A DNA stretch of 58,624 nucleotides from Tropicimonas sediminicola (GTDB taxonomy: Bacteria; Pseudomonadota; Alphaproteobacteria; Rhodobacterales; Rhodobacteraceae), in the NCBI RefSeq assembly GCF_900188335.1, contig NZ_FZOY01000014.1, forward strand, positions 1-58,624, read 5' to 3'. This document shows, piece by piece, positions 9,117 through 20,590 of the stretch. Under the pieces are notes generated by a model. It saw only the letters and a program-made list of their open reading frames with translations, was not told the DNA's origin and searched no databases. Numbering within the stretch: position 1 is the first letter of the stretch; each line of letters starts with the position of its first letter. The position numbers and the translations under genes were made by a program.

Positions 9117-9130
9117 TTACCCTTGGGTAA
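9117..9130. promoter_or_regulatory. perfect palindrome, probable MerR operator
   Basis: TTACCCTTGGGTAA is a perfect palindrome of 14 bases. It lies between the divergent starts of the hotdog operon (9024) and the first MerR gene (9155). MerR-family proteins bind such dyads inside a long-spacer promoter, so it probably serves one or both directions. Confidence 0.5.
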
Positions 9131-9154
9131 AGAGGCAGCAGGGAGTGGTTCGGG

Positions 9155-9523
9155 GTGCCTGGATCTAGGCTCAGTTTCAAGGAAATGTGCGCGAAGTTCG
9201 AGGTGACGCCCCGGACGTTGCGGTACTATGAGTACATCGAGCTTCTGCAACCGGAAAAGGACGGCCGCACGCGGTGGTATCACCCGCGCGAGGTGGCCCG
9301 GATGACGCTGATTCTGCGTGGGCGGAGGTTCGGGTTCAGCCTTGAGGAGATCCGCCAGTGGCTGCTCATCTACGAGGAACACGGAACCGGCCCGCAGCTC
9401 GATGCCTGGGTCGAACTCGCCGACCGGCAGCTTGCCGACCTGCGCCGACAGCAGGCGGAGCTGGCCGAAACCATCGCCGACCTTCAACAGCTTCGGGACC
9501 AGACGGCCGGCGTAAAGACATGA
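9155..9523 (+). CDS. MerR family transcriptional regulator (first)
   Basis: A 122-residue regulator. The N-terminal winged helix is clear: FKEMCAKFEVTPRTLRYYEY, wing segment RTRWYHPREV, then LRGRRFGFSLEEIRQWL. The C-terminal coiled coil (about 75-118) is short, with no Cys-rich metal site, so an organic or acyl-CoA signal is more likely than a metal. The start is a GTG at 9155 with GGGAG upstream. Its neighbours (thioesterases, acyl-CoA dehydrogenase) suggest control of fatty-acid breakdown. It is about half identical by eye to the second MerR protein downstream, a likely local duplication. Confidence 0.88.
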   Translation: MPGSRLSFKEMCAKFEVTPRTLRYYEYIELLQPEKDGRTRWYHPREVARMTLILRGRRFGFSLEEIRQWLLIYEEHGTGPQLDAWVELADRQLADLRRQQAELAETIADLQQLRDQTAGVKT

Positions 9524-9735
9524 TCGGACTGCAGCAGTCCGGCGTGAGATCGGGCCCCGAAACCCATTCGGCAAGCACGACGGCCATCCCGTTCGGGACC
9601 GGTTCGCCAGCCAGCCAATTCTTGAGAGATGAGGTGTGACGCAGCGTTTGGCTTACGCGCACGTCAAGCCTTGATGTAGGAAGACCCCGAACGCAAACCG
9701 GGGTCATATTGGAAATCCGCGGACGGCGGAGAAAG

Positions 9736-10140
9736 ATGACGATGACCGAAGACCTGATGACAATCCGGGAAATGTGCGACGCTTACGATGTAACGCCGCG
9801 CACGTTGCGTTTCTACGAGGCGAAGGAACTGCTGTTCCCCATCCGCCAGGGCACCAAGCGGCTGTTCACCCGCCGCGACCGCGCCCGGCTCAAGCTGATC
9901 CTGCGCGGCAAGCGCTTCGGCTTCAGCCTGGAGGAAATCCGGCAGCTTCTCGACCTCTACGACATTGGCGACCAGCAGGTCACCCAGCTCTCCAAGACCT
10001 ACGAGCTGGCCACCGCACGCCTGGCCGACATGGAGCGTCAGCGCAGCGAGCTTGACGAGGCGATCGACGAGCTCAAATCCCAGCTGGACTGGGGCAAGCA
10101 GATGCTCGAGTCGCTGACCTCCAAGGAGGCGGCGGAGTAA
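9736..10140 (+). CDS. MerR family transcriptional regulator (second)
   Basis: A 134-residue MerR protein. It shows MTIREMCDAYDVTPRTLRFYEA, a wing with GTKRLFTRRDRARL, KRFGFSLEEIRQLLDLYD and a long C-terminal coiled coil (about 85-125). The start is uncertain: the ATG at 9736, an ATG at 9742 and a TTG at 9709 are all in frame, and GGAGA at 9728-9732 best fits the two ATGs. It ends 33 bases before the acyl-CoA dehydrogenase gene, so it likely controls that gene. It resembles regulators of leucine or fatty-acid degradation in proteobacteria. The 212 bases before it contain no other gene. Confidence 0.88.
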   Translation: MTMTEDLMTIREMCDAYDVTPRTLRFYEAKELLFPIRQGTKRLFTRRDRARLKLILRGKRFGFSLEEIRQLLDLYDIGDQQVTQLSKTYELATARLADMERQRSELDEAIDELKSQLDWGKQMLESLTSKEAAE

Positions 10141-10173
10141 TCACTGTGATACCCCGAGGGAGGACACCGAGAA

Positions 10174-11952
10174 ATGCCGAGCTACACGGCCCCTGTGAAC
10201 GACATTCAATTTGTCCTGCACGCGCTGCTGAAGGCATCCGCGCAGGACATTCCCGGCTACGACGAGCTTGAGGCGGACTTCACCGCCGCCGTGCTCGAAG
10301 AGGCCGGAAAGATTGCCGGAAACGTGCTCGCACCGCTGAATGCCGTGGGCGACGCGGAGGGCTGTGTGCTCGAGAACGGTGTTGTCCGCACCCCCTCGGG
10401 GTTCAAGGACGCCTTCGAGCAGATGAAACAGGGCGGCTGGACCGCGCTGGACTGCGACCCCGAGTATGGCGGGCAAGGCATGCCCGTCCTCCTCGGAACC
10501 GCTGTCGGGGAGCTGTTCTCCGGCGCGAACCAGGCCTTCACCATGTACCAGGGCCTGACCCATGGCGCCTATTCGGCGATCCATGCCCACGGCTCGGATG
10601 CGCAGAAGGCCAAGTGGCTGCCGAAGATGGTCTCCTGCGACTGGACCGGCACCATGAACCTGACCGAGCCGCATTGCGGCACGGATCTCGGCCTGATGCG
10701 CACCAAGGCAGTGCTGCAGGAGGACGGGTCCTACCGGATCTCGGGCCAGAAGATCTTCATCTCCGCCGGCGACCACGACATGTCGGAGAACGTCGTCCAC
10801 CTCGTGCTGGCCAAGATCCCCGGCGGGCCGGACGGCATCAAGGGCGTCTCGCTCTTCATCGTGCCGAAGTTCCTCGTCGATGACGAAGGCAACATCGGCG
10901 CCCGCAATGGCGTGTCCGTCGGCAAGCTCGAAGAGAAGATGGGCATCCACGGCAACTCGACCTGCGTCATGAACTACGACGAGGCCGAGGGCTACCTGCT
11001 GGGGCAGGAGCACAAGGGGATGCGGGCGATGTTCACCATGATGAACGAGGCCCGTCTCGGGGTGGCGATGCAGGGCATGGCCCAGGCCGAGGCCGCCTAC
11101 CAGAACGCGGTGATCTACGCCAAGGACCGGCTGCAGGGTCGTGCCGTCACCGGCGCGGAGAACCCCGACGGGCCGGCCGATCCGCTGATCGTGCACCCCG
11201 ATATCCGCCGCAACCTGCTTGATCAGAAGAGCTTCATCGAGGGCGCGCGCGCCTTCATGCTCTGGGGGGCCTACCTGCTCGACAAGTCCCACCGCTCCGG
11301 CGATGCCGAGGCCGAGGGGCTGATCTCGCTGCTGACCCCGGTGCTCAAGGGCTTCCTGACCGACAAGGGGCTGGACATGACCGTGCAGGCCCAGCAGGTC
11401 TATGGCGGCCACGGCTACATCGAGGAATGGGGCATGTCGCAGTTCGTCCGCGACGCCCGCATCACCCAGATCTACGAAGGCGCCAACGGCGTCCAGGCGC
11501 TCGACCTCGTGGGCCGCAAGCTCGCCGCGGACGGCGGCAAGCACGTGATGGGCTTCTTCGAGCTGGTGAAGGGGTTCATCAAGGAGAACGAGGGCGACGA
11601 GGCGCTGAAGAAGGATTTCCTGGAGCCGCTGAAGTCGGCCAGCAAGGATCTTCAGGCCGCGGGGATGTTCTTCATGCAGAACGGCATGAAGAACCCGAAC
11701 GCCGCGCTCGCCGGGTCCTATGACTTCATGCACCTCTTCGGCCATGTCTGCCTTGGCCTGATGTGGGCTCAGATGGCGAAGGCCGCGACCGAGGCGCTCG
11801 CCTCGGGCGAGGGCGATGCGTCCTTTTACGAGACCAAGCTGGCCACCGGCCGCTACTACATGGCCCGCCAGCTACCGGCCACCAAGATGCACCTCGCGCG
11901 CATCGAGAGTGGCGCCGCGCCGGTGATGGACCTGGCCGCCGAGGCCTTCTGA
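10174..11952 (+). CDS. acyl-CoA dehydrogenase with C-terminal extension (FadE/DmdC-like)
   Basis: A 592-residue FAD enzyme that oxidises an acyl-CoA to the 2-enoyl-CoA. It is longer than the usual 380 residues because of an extra C-terminal acyl-CoA dehydrogenase domain (about 470-590). Visible motifs are [52 protein letters not shown] and the catalytic Glu at about 435 in [11 protein letters not shown]. This architecture is shared by general long-chain enzymes and by DmdC, which acts on methylmercaptopropionyl-CoA in roseobacters; the sequence alone does not decide. GGGAGG precedes the ATG. Thiolase and FadB-type genes follow. Confidence 0.92.
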   Translation: MPSYTAPVNDIQFVLHALLKASAQDIPGYDELEADFTAAVLEEAGKIAGNVLAPLNAVGDAEGCVLENGVVRTPSGFKDAFEQMKQGGWTALDCDPEYGGQGMPVLLGTAVGELFSGANQAFTMYQGLTHGAYSAIHAHGSDAQKAKWLPKMVSCDWTGTMNLTEPHCGTDLGLMRTKAVLQEDGSYRISGQKIFISAGDHDMSENVVHLVLAKIPGGPDGIKGVSLFIVPKFLVDDEGNIGARNGVSVGKLEEKMGIHGNSTCVMNYDEAEGYLLGQEHKGMRAMFTMMNEARLGVAMQGMAQAEAAYQNAVIYAKDRLQGRAVTGAENPDGPADPLIVHPDIRRNLLDQKSFIEGARAFMLWGAYLLDKSHRSGDAEAEGLISLLTPVLKGFLTDKGLDMTVQAQQVYGGHGYIEEWGMSQFVRDARITQIYEGANGVQALDLVGRKLAADGGKHVMGFFELVKGFIKENEGDEALKKDFLEPLKSASKDLQAAGMFFMQNGMKNPNAALAGSYDFMHLFGHVCLGLMWAQMAKAATEALASGEGDASFYETKLATGRYYMARQLPATKMHLARIESGAAPVMDLAAEAF

Positions 11953-11968
11953 ACCGGAAAGGACGCAC

Positions 11969-12181
11969 ATGCCCAAACGCCTGCACTTCACCCGCCGCCT
12001 GAATGTCGCCATGAGCGAGGATGCCTACCGCACCCTCCGGCGCTTCTCCGAGGAGGCGGGGCTTTCGCAGGACGAGGCGCTGTGCTTCCTCTTCGAGCAT
12101 TTCGGCAGCGTCACCGATGACGAGGCGCTGCCGCACCGGCTGCGTCTGTTCAAGGCGGAGCTGCCGGACAGAAAACGCTGA
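11969..12181 (+). CDS. conserved small hypothetical protein
   Basis: A 70-residue basic protein starting 16 bases after the acyl-CoA dehydrogenase stop, with GGAAAGGA upstream. RRLNVAMSEDAYRTLRRFSEEAGLSQDEALCFLFEHF looks like a short strand followed by two helices, similar to a ribbon-helix-helix DNA-binding unit. That similarity is my inference. Its position suggests co-expression with the dehydrogenase. Confidence 0.65.
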   Translation: MPKRLHFTRRLNVAMSEDAYRTLRRFSEEAGLSQDEALCFLFEHFGSVTDDEALPHRLRLFKAELPDRKR

Positions 12182-12218
12182 CCAAGGAACATCGGATAGG
12201 GAGGAACGCCTTCGGCGA

Positions 12219-12412
12219 GGGTATTTTCGCCAAGAAGATCAAGGATTGCACCCTGCCCCCGGCCGGTTCACGGATCCGGGCCGCACGCGGGGCCTGCGGG
12301 GCAGGGCGTCTCCTTGGGCGGTCATCGGCTCCCCAGCCTGTACCGCCCGGTCAGCCTAGGCCGAACGCGGTTAACGGCGCGTTTCCCGTTCTTCTTCTTG
12401 GTCCAAATACCC
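12219..12412. repeat. non-coding element with terminal inverted repeats
   Basis: The left arm (12219-12238, GGGTATTTTCGCCAAGAAGA) and the complement of the right arm (12393-12412) agree at 17 of 20 positions. Inside, CCCTGCCCC (12251-12259) pairs with GGGGCAGGG (12298-12306). The unit fills most of the 262-base gap between the small gene and the GST gene. No convincing gene lies in it. It could be an intergenic repeat, a MITE-like relic or a structured transcript end. Confidence 0.5.
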
Positions 12413-12443
12413 AAATCCGACGGCGCGGCCAGGAGAAACGTGC

Positions 12444-13079
12444 ATGACGATCAGACTCTACTGCTTTGGTGAATCCGGCAACGCCTACAAGGCGGCGCTG
12501 ACGCTGGAGCTGTCCGGGCTCGAGTGGGAGCCCGTCTACGTGGACTTCTTTCACGGCGAGACGCGGACGCCGGAGTACCGGGCGCTCAATCCCATGGGGG
12601 AGGTGCCGGTGATGGTGGACGGCGATCTGACGCTGACGCAGTCGGGCGTGATCCAGGATTACGTGGTCGGCAGGTCGGGCAAGCTCGGCTGGCGCGACGA
12701 GGCGGAGCGCCGGGAGATCCTGCGCTGGGTGCTGTTCGACAACCACAAGAATTCCGGTGTCGGCGGGCCGGTCCGGTTCAACATGAACTTCCTGCCCGAG
12801 GACAAGCGCAACGACGACGTCAACGCCTACCTCGTCGCGCGGCACGGCTCCGCGATGAAGGTTCTGGACGGTTGCCTCGAGGGGCGGGACTGGCTGGTGG
12901 GCAATGGGCCCACGATCGCCGACATCGCCAATTGCGGCTACCTCTTCTATCCCGAGCCCTTCGGTTTCGACCGGACGGCCTATCCCAACATCGACGCCTG
13001 GCTGGACCGCATCGCGGGCCTGCCCGGCTGGAAACACCCCTACGACCTGATGCCCGGCTCCCCTGCGGACCGGGCCTGA
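12444..13079 (+). CDS. glutathione S-transferase family protein
   Basis: A 211-residue two-domain GST. The N-terminal thioredoxin-like domain shows TIRLYCFGESGNAYKAALTL, with Ser or Cys near the start as the glutathione-activating residue, then NPMGEVPVMVDGDLTLTQSGVIQDYV, the cis-Pro loop and glutathione site. The C-terminal helical domain carries GPTIADIANCGYL. AGGAG precedes the ATG. It lies 15 bases before the thiolase gene and is probably co-transcribed. The substrate is unknown. Confidence 0.9.
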   Translation: MTIRLYCFGESGNAYKAALTLELSGLEWEPVYVDFFHGETRTPEYRALNPMGEVPVMVDGDLTLTQSGVIQDYVVGRSGKLGWRDEAERREILRWVLFDNHKNSGVGGPVRFNMNFLPEDKRNDDVNAYLVARHGSAMKVLDGCLEGRDWLVGNGPTIADIANCGYLFYPEPFGFDRTAYPNIDAWLDRIAGLPGWKHPYDLMPGSPADRA

Positions 13080-13094
13080 GAGGAAGGATCAGAC

Positions 13095-14306
<1,212 letters not shown>

Positions 14307-14348
14307 CCCCGCGCAGCCGAAGCGATACAGGATCAAGGAACACGCGAT

Positions 14349-16547
<2,199 letters not shown>

Positions 16548-16573
16548 GGGCCGCGCATATCAAGTACGAAAAA

Positions 16574-16596
16574 CGGCGCGCCGATATGGCGCGCCG
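16574..16596 (-). terminator. rho-independent terminator of the Hint-domain gene
   Basis: Perfect 9-base arms CGGCGCGCC and GGCGCGCCG enclose a 5-base loop. On the minus strand the stem is followed by TTTTT, and it lies 66 bases beyond the stop at 16663. On the plus strand, after the FadB-type gene, it has no T-run but may also slow transcription. Confidence 0.75.
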
Positions 16597-16662
16597 CTCC
16601 CCAAGTGCGGTGTTGGCTGTCGCTGGGCTGCTCGTTTGTCTTGCCGGGTAGGGTTCGGTGCC

Positions 16663-17352
16663 TCAGGCGTGGTGCGGGGATGGGGATCCGCGGAACTGGC
16701 GCTTGGCCAGCTCCGCTTCCATGCCAGCGCCTGCCACGACCATCTGCGCGGTCTCCTTGGGCAGCACCTTGTAGCGCGGTTGCGACGTTCCCCAGATCGC
16801 GTCCTCGATCGTTTCGGGCGTCGTATGGCGGTCCGCAGGGCAGAGCGCGACGGCGTTGCCCTCGATATAGATCATCTGGTCTTCTTCGAAACTCAGGGTG
16901 ACGAGCACCACCGGATCTTTCGGCAGCACGCGGCGGGCACCCTGCATCCGCATCATGTGGCTGGCGTCGACCAGGGCGAACGGGTCGCCAAGGACGCTCT
17001 CGGCCAGGTCGCTTTCGACAACCAGGGCCTGGCCTTCCGGCACCAGAAGGGCGCGACGGTTGCCCACGGCGCCCTCGGGGAGCGACAGAAGCGGCGCGAC
17101 GGAATGGATCGGCGAGGGTTTCAGGGCGTGTTGCCGGCGGGTGACGCCGGTGACCGTCCGGACGCCGTCATCGAAGGTGACCAGCTTGTCGCCTGCCGAG
17201 ATGGTTTCGGCGAGGCGCCATCCCTCGGCTGTTGCGACCAGCGTCCCGGCTGTCAGGCCGCCCGTCATCTCGGGCAACATGGCCGCCGCGGATTTGCGGG
17301 GGGCGGAGGAGTATCCGGATTTTCCGTAAAGCCAATCCAACATGCGATCCAT
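16663..17352 (-). CDS. Hint-domain protein, apparently without catalytic cysteine
   Basis: A 229-residue protein of the Hedgehog/intein (Hint_2) type common in Rhodobacterales. The domain starts near residue 32 with LTAGTLVATAEGWRLAETI, followed by SAGDKLVTFDDG and TGVTRRQHALKPSPIHSVAP. Self-splicing Hint domains begin with Cys; here the equivalent position reads Gly (GGLTAGT), so autoproteolysis is unlikely. A His-rich block follows and the C-terminus (GSPSPHHA) is short. No secretion signal or repeat region is attached. The role is unknown. An alternative ATG lies at 17343. Confidence 0.8.
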   Translation of the reverse strand: MDRMLDWLYGKSGYSSAPRKSAAAMLPEMTGGLTAGTLVATAEGWRLAETISAGDKLVTFDDGVRTVTGVTRRQHALKPSPIHSVAPLLSLPEGAVGNRRALLVPEGQALVVESDLAESVLGDPFALVDASHMMRMQGARRVLPKDPVVLVTLSFEEDQMIYIEGNAVALCPADRHTTPETIEDAIWGTSQPRYKVLPKETAQMVVAGAGMEAELAKRQFRGSPSPHHA

Positions 17353-17677
17353 CCTGTCCTGCGGGTCGGGAGTGGCCGACCGCGGTTAACCTTAAGAAAG
17401 CCTTATTGACCCGACGTGAATTCGGTCAGATCACGTCCAAAATGAGGCATTGTTTCCCTTTTGCGGATACTGAATGGGCGCACGCTACCATTGATGCTGT
17501 AAATGGTCCGTTAACCTAACCATAGAGCAGGGTCTCCATCGCCCGGCTAGGTAAATCTACCAACCCCGGATGACACAGATTCGCCCGTCTTTTCCGGTGG
17601 ATCCCGGACGGCATACGGCCGATTGTTCCCGCCTGCCGTGTGGGCTATCCTCGCGGCAACACAGGCAGAGCAGTTCA
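17353..17677. other. 325-base divergent intergenic region
   Basis: This gap separates the Hint gene and the M48-like gene, which point away from each other. It is AT-richer than its surroundings and contains TTAACCTTAAG near 17385 and TTAACC near 17513, half-site-like motifs of the CtrA type but with non-standard spacing. No RNA gene or confident promoter is visible. Confidence 0.4.
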
Positions 17678-18694
17678 ATGACAGCGCTCAAGCAATACGC
17701 CAGGCTGGAATGCCCGGGCGTCTGGCGACCAGACCCTGACGTCCAGAGGCAGAATGTCATCGTCTCCTTCGGCGATGCATCGCTGGTGATTGCCGATCAG
17801 AAGGGTATGGCGCTCAGCCATTGGTCGCTGGCGGCTGTCGTGCGGGTCAACCGTGGCGAGATGCCGGCGCTCTACACGCCCTCCGCCGAGGGGACCGAGA
17901 CGCTCGAAATCGACGACGAGACGATGATCGACGCCATCGAACAGGTGCGCGGCGCGATCCAGAAGTCCAGGCCCCGGCGCGGGCGGCTGCGCCTGCTGCT
18001 GCTGGCTGGCCTGGGCGCGGGGATGCTGGCGGCAGGAGCTCTCTGGCTGCCGGGCGCGCTGTTGCGCCATACGCTGAGCGTGGTGCCCGAACCCACCCGG
18101 ATCGAGATCGGCACGCGGCTGTTCACCGCGATCGGTCGGGTTTCGGGGGCGCCATGCCGCTCGCCGCGGGGCGATCAGGCGCTGGCTCGGCTGTCTTCGC
18201 GGCTGCTCGCCCCCGGCGGCGGCGGGCTGCTGGTGGTGCCCGGGGGCATCCCCGACACGATCTCGCTGCCCGGCGGCGCGATGCTGGTGCACAGCCGGCT
18301 GGTCGAGGATCACGAGACGCCGGATGTCGTGGCGGGGTTCATCCTGGCCGAGGACGTGCGGCGCGGGCTGCATGACCCGCTGGCGGATCTGTTGAGAGGG
18401 GCGGGGCCCGGGGCGATCTTTCGCCTGCTGACCACCGGCCACCTGCCCGACGCGGCTCTCAGGGACTACGCGGAGACGCTGACCGCGGCGACGCCGGAGC
18501 GCGTGCCGGACGCCCTGCTGATCACGCGGTTCGAGCAGGCGGCGCTGCCATCGACGCCCTATGCCTATGCGCTGGACGTCACTGGCGAGACCACGCTGAA
18601 CCTGATCGAAGCCGATCCGATGCGCGGCGGCGGAGCGCGGACCGTGCTGGACGATGGCGACTGGGTCGCCCTGCAGGGGATCTGCGGCAGCTGA
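17678..18694 (+). CDS. membrane-anchored M48-like protein with lost zinc site
   Basis: A 338-residue protein. Residues 1-100 are a soluble domain with short strands, about 104-128 a single membrane helix (LRLLLLAGLGAGMLAAGALWL). After it comes a region that follows M48 metallopeptidases: a Cys-containing helix, the LPGGAMLVHSRLVE segment (LPGG at 197-200), then FILAEDVRRG where active enzymes have the HExxH zinc motif. Both His are missing, so it should be proteolytically dead. I chose the ATG at 17678; upstream codons in frame are not protein-like. The family match is my inference from motif order. Confidence 0.7.
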   Translation: MTALKQYARLECPGVWRPDPDVQRQNVIVSFGDASLVIADQKGMALSHWSLAAVVRVNRGEMPALYTPSAEGTETLEIDDETMIDAIEQVRGAIQKSRPRRGRLRLLLLAGLGAGMLAAGALWLPGALLRHTLSVVPEPTRIEIGTRLFTAIGRVSGAPCRSPRGDQALARLSSRLLAPGGGGLLVVPGGIPDTISLPGGAMLVHSRLVEDHETPDVVAGFILAEDVRRGLHDPLADLLRGAGPGAIFRLLTTGHLPDAALRDYAETLTAATPERVPDALLITRFEQAALPSTPYAYALDVTGETTLNLIEADPMRGGGARTVLDDGDWVALQGICGS

Positions 18695-18726
18695 CCCGAG
18701 GCCGATACCCACCACCCTGAACGGCG

Positions 18727-18758
18727 ACGCCCCGCCCTCTTGTCGGAGGGCGGGGCGT
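18727..18758. terminator. strong hairpin between convergent genes
   Basis: Perfect 13-base arms ACGCCCCGCCCTC and GAGGGCGGGGCGT enclose a 6-base loop. It lies 33 bases after the M48-like gene and 59 bases after the oppositely oriented SPOR gene. T-runs are poor on both sides, so termination may rest on the stem alone. Confidence 0.65.
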
Positions 18759-18816
18759 TAGCCTGGATGAGACCTGCTTCGGTTCTCTGTTCTTCTTCTT
18801 GGTTGTTATCTGGGAT

Positions 18817-19863
18817 CTATTGCCTCGGGAATGCGTCCTCGAACCCGGCGCGGCGGGCGGTAAGGACCGCTGCCTGCACCTGTTGGCCGGTGTCGAACGG
18901 ACCGGCAAGGACAACCTGGAGCTGCCGCCCGCCGCTTGTGACGGGCGCGGTGCTCACGGGCAGTCCGGAGTTCTGCAGCCGCAGGGCGGCGGCGCGGACG
19001 TTGTCGGGCGAGGCGAAGGTGCCGACCTGGACGTAGCGATGGCCGGCCATAGCCGCGGGCGACTTGGACGAGGTGCGCATCTGCGTCTGCGGGGCGGGCT
19101 GGGTCAGGTACCGGCCCTTGTCCGGGTCCACGAGGTCCTGCGGCACATTCCGGGTCCAGACCCGGTTCATCTCGGCATCGCCGGTGGCCGTGCGCGGGCC
19201 GCGGTTCGGATTGTAGCGGCCTTTCTCGAAGGCGTATTCGTAGCCGCTCGGCGGGGTCGGAAGGCCATAGACCGGCTTGGCCGCGCTCGCCGGCGCCGCG
19301 GCGGCGACGGGCACCCGGCGCGTGCCGGACTGGTCGAGATAGACGTAGCTGACCTTGGCGCGGGGTGTCCCCGGCACGTTCGCGCAGCGCAGGGAGACGT
19401 TGGGCTTGGCGGTGTAACGATAGGTCACCGGCTGCATGCCCGGGCATTCGACGCGGATCAGTTGCGGCTCCGCCTTGGGTGCCGCAACCGGCGCCGGGCT
19501 CGGCGTGGCCACGGGCTTGGGGGCTGCGGCGACTGTCGTGGTCGGCTTGGCGGGGGCGGGTTTCGCGGGCTGCGGCGCGGGCGCGGCTGCAACCGGCGCG
19601 GGCGTGGACGGCGCCTTGGTGAAGGTCGGCTCCATGCCGCAGACCGGCTGCCGCTCCCGCGTCACGCGCGGCACCCAGGTCACCTGTCCGTCCAGCGTGG
19701 CGCGCACGAAGACGCAGCCGTCGCTGTCCACGAACTGAGGACCGGTGAAACTGGCAGGCGGCGCTTCGGCCGGCGCGCCAACCGCGCCCAGCACTGCTAC
19801 CGGATAGGTACCCACGGCGATGGCAGTCGCCCGCAGGGCCATGGAAATAGCCCGGAAATTCAT
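18817..19863 (-). CDS. SPOR-domain cell-envelope protein
   Basis: A 348-residue exported protein. The N-terminal segment (about 1-30) is a signal peptide or anchor. A long Ala/Pro-rich linker (about 85-125) leads to a central Cys-containing domain and a C-terminal SPOR domain at about 270-345 (HRYVQVGTFASPDNVRAAALRLQNSG). SPOR domains bind denuded glycan strands at division septa. Two Cys (SDGCVF and QPVCGM) near the N-terminus may pair. I chose the ATG at 19863 over a GTG at 19875 because GGGGA lies at proper spacing. Confidence 0.82.
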   Translation of the reverse strand: MNFRAISMALRATAIAVGTYPVAVLGAVGAPAEAPPASFTGPQFVDSDGCVFVRATLDGQVTWVPRVTRERQPVCGMEPTFTKAPSTPAPVAAAPAPQPAKPAPAKPTTTVAAAPKPVATPSPAPVAAPKAEPQLIRVECPGMQPVTYRYTAKPNVSLRCANVPGTPRAKVSYVYLDQSGTRRVPVAAAAPASAAKPVYGLPTPPSGYEYAFEKGRYNPNRGPRTATGDAEMNRVWTRNVPQDLVDPDKGRYLTQPAPQTQMRTSSKSPAAMAGHRYVQVGTFASPDNVRAAALRLQNSGLPVSTAPVTSGGRQLQVVLAGPFDTGQQVQAAVLTARRAGFEDAFPRQ

Positions 19864-19957
19864 CACTGTCCCCACAAGATGTTGCGGGCGAGGATGCCGG
19901 AGGACCCTATTTGAGTAAAGTCTTTTTTGTTGCGGATTTGCCGCTGATTCGCAGGTG

Positions 19958-20590
19958 CTATTTGGTGCCGAACATCCGGTCGCCGGCGTCGCCGAGACCG
20001 GGGACGATATAACCGTGATCGTTCAGGTGGTTGTCGAGCGAGGCGGTGACGATGGGCACATCGGGATGCGCCTCCTTCATCCGGGCGACACCCTCGGGCG
20101 CGGCGAGGAGGCAGAGGAAGCGGATGTTGGTCGCGCCGGCCTTTTTCAGCAGGTCGATCGCCGCGGCCGAGGAGTTGCCGGTCGCGAGCATCGGGTCGAC
20201 CACGATGATCAGGCGGTCGGCGAGATCCTCGGGCACCTTGAAGTAGTACTGCACCGGCTGCAGCGTGTCCGGGTCGCGGTAGAGCCCGACAAAGCCCACG
20301 CGCGCACCGGGGATGAGCTCGAGGATTCCGTCGAGCAGCCCGTTGCCGGCCCGCAGGATCGAGATCAGCGCCATCTTCTTGCCCGATAGCTTGGGCGCCA
20401 TCATCTTGCAGAGCGGCGTCTCGATCTCGACCTCTTCCATTTCCATGTCGAAGGTCACCTCGTAGGCGAGCAGCTGGCTGATCTCGCGCAGCAGCTGGCG
20501 GAACTTGGCGGTGGAGGCGTCCTTCTCCCGCATCAACGTCAGCTTGTGCTGCACCAGCGGGTGGTCCACGACGGTCAGGTGGTCATACAT
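19958..20590 (-). CDS. upp: uracil phosphoribosyltransferase
   Basis: A 210-residue enzyme that makes UMP from uracil and PRPP. It begins [20 protein letters not shown] and shows [19 protein letters not shown], the PRPP loop [20 protein letters not shown] and the uracil-binding end [20 protein letters not shown]. The length is standard. It is the last gene of the cdd-deoA-deoB-add-upp operon; its ATG at 20590 overlaps the add stop by 8 bases. Uracil released by DeoA from deoxyuridine (produced by Cdd) would be the substrate, a coherent pathway. Confidence 0.97.
   Translation of the reverse strand: MYDHLTVVDHPLVQHKLTLMREKDASTAKFRQLLREISQLLAYEVTFDMEMEEVEIETPLCKMMAPKLSGKKMALISILRAGNGLLDGILELIPGARVGFVGLYRDPDTLQPVQYYFKVPEDLADRLIIVVDPMLATGNSSAAAIDLLKKAGATNIRFLCLLAAPEGVARMKEAHPDVPIVTASLDNHLNDHGYIVPGLGDAGDRMFGTK

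Noticed and set aside
19900-19957. Rho-independent terminator for upp in the gap before the SPOR gene
   Set aside because: The GCGG/CCGC stem has its T-run on the plus strand, while upp runs on the minus strand.
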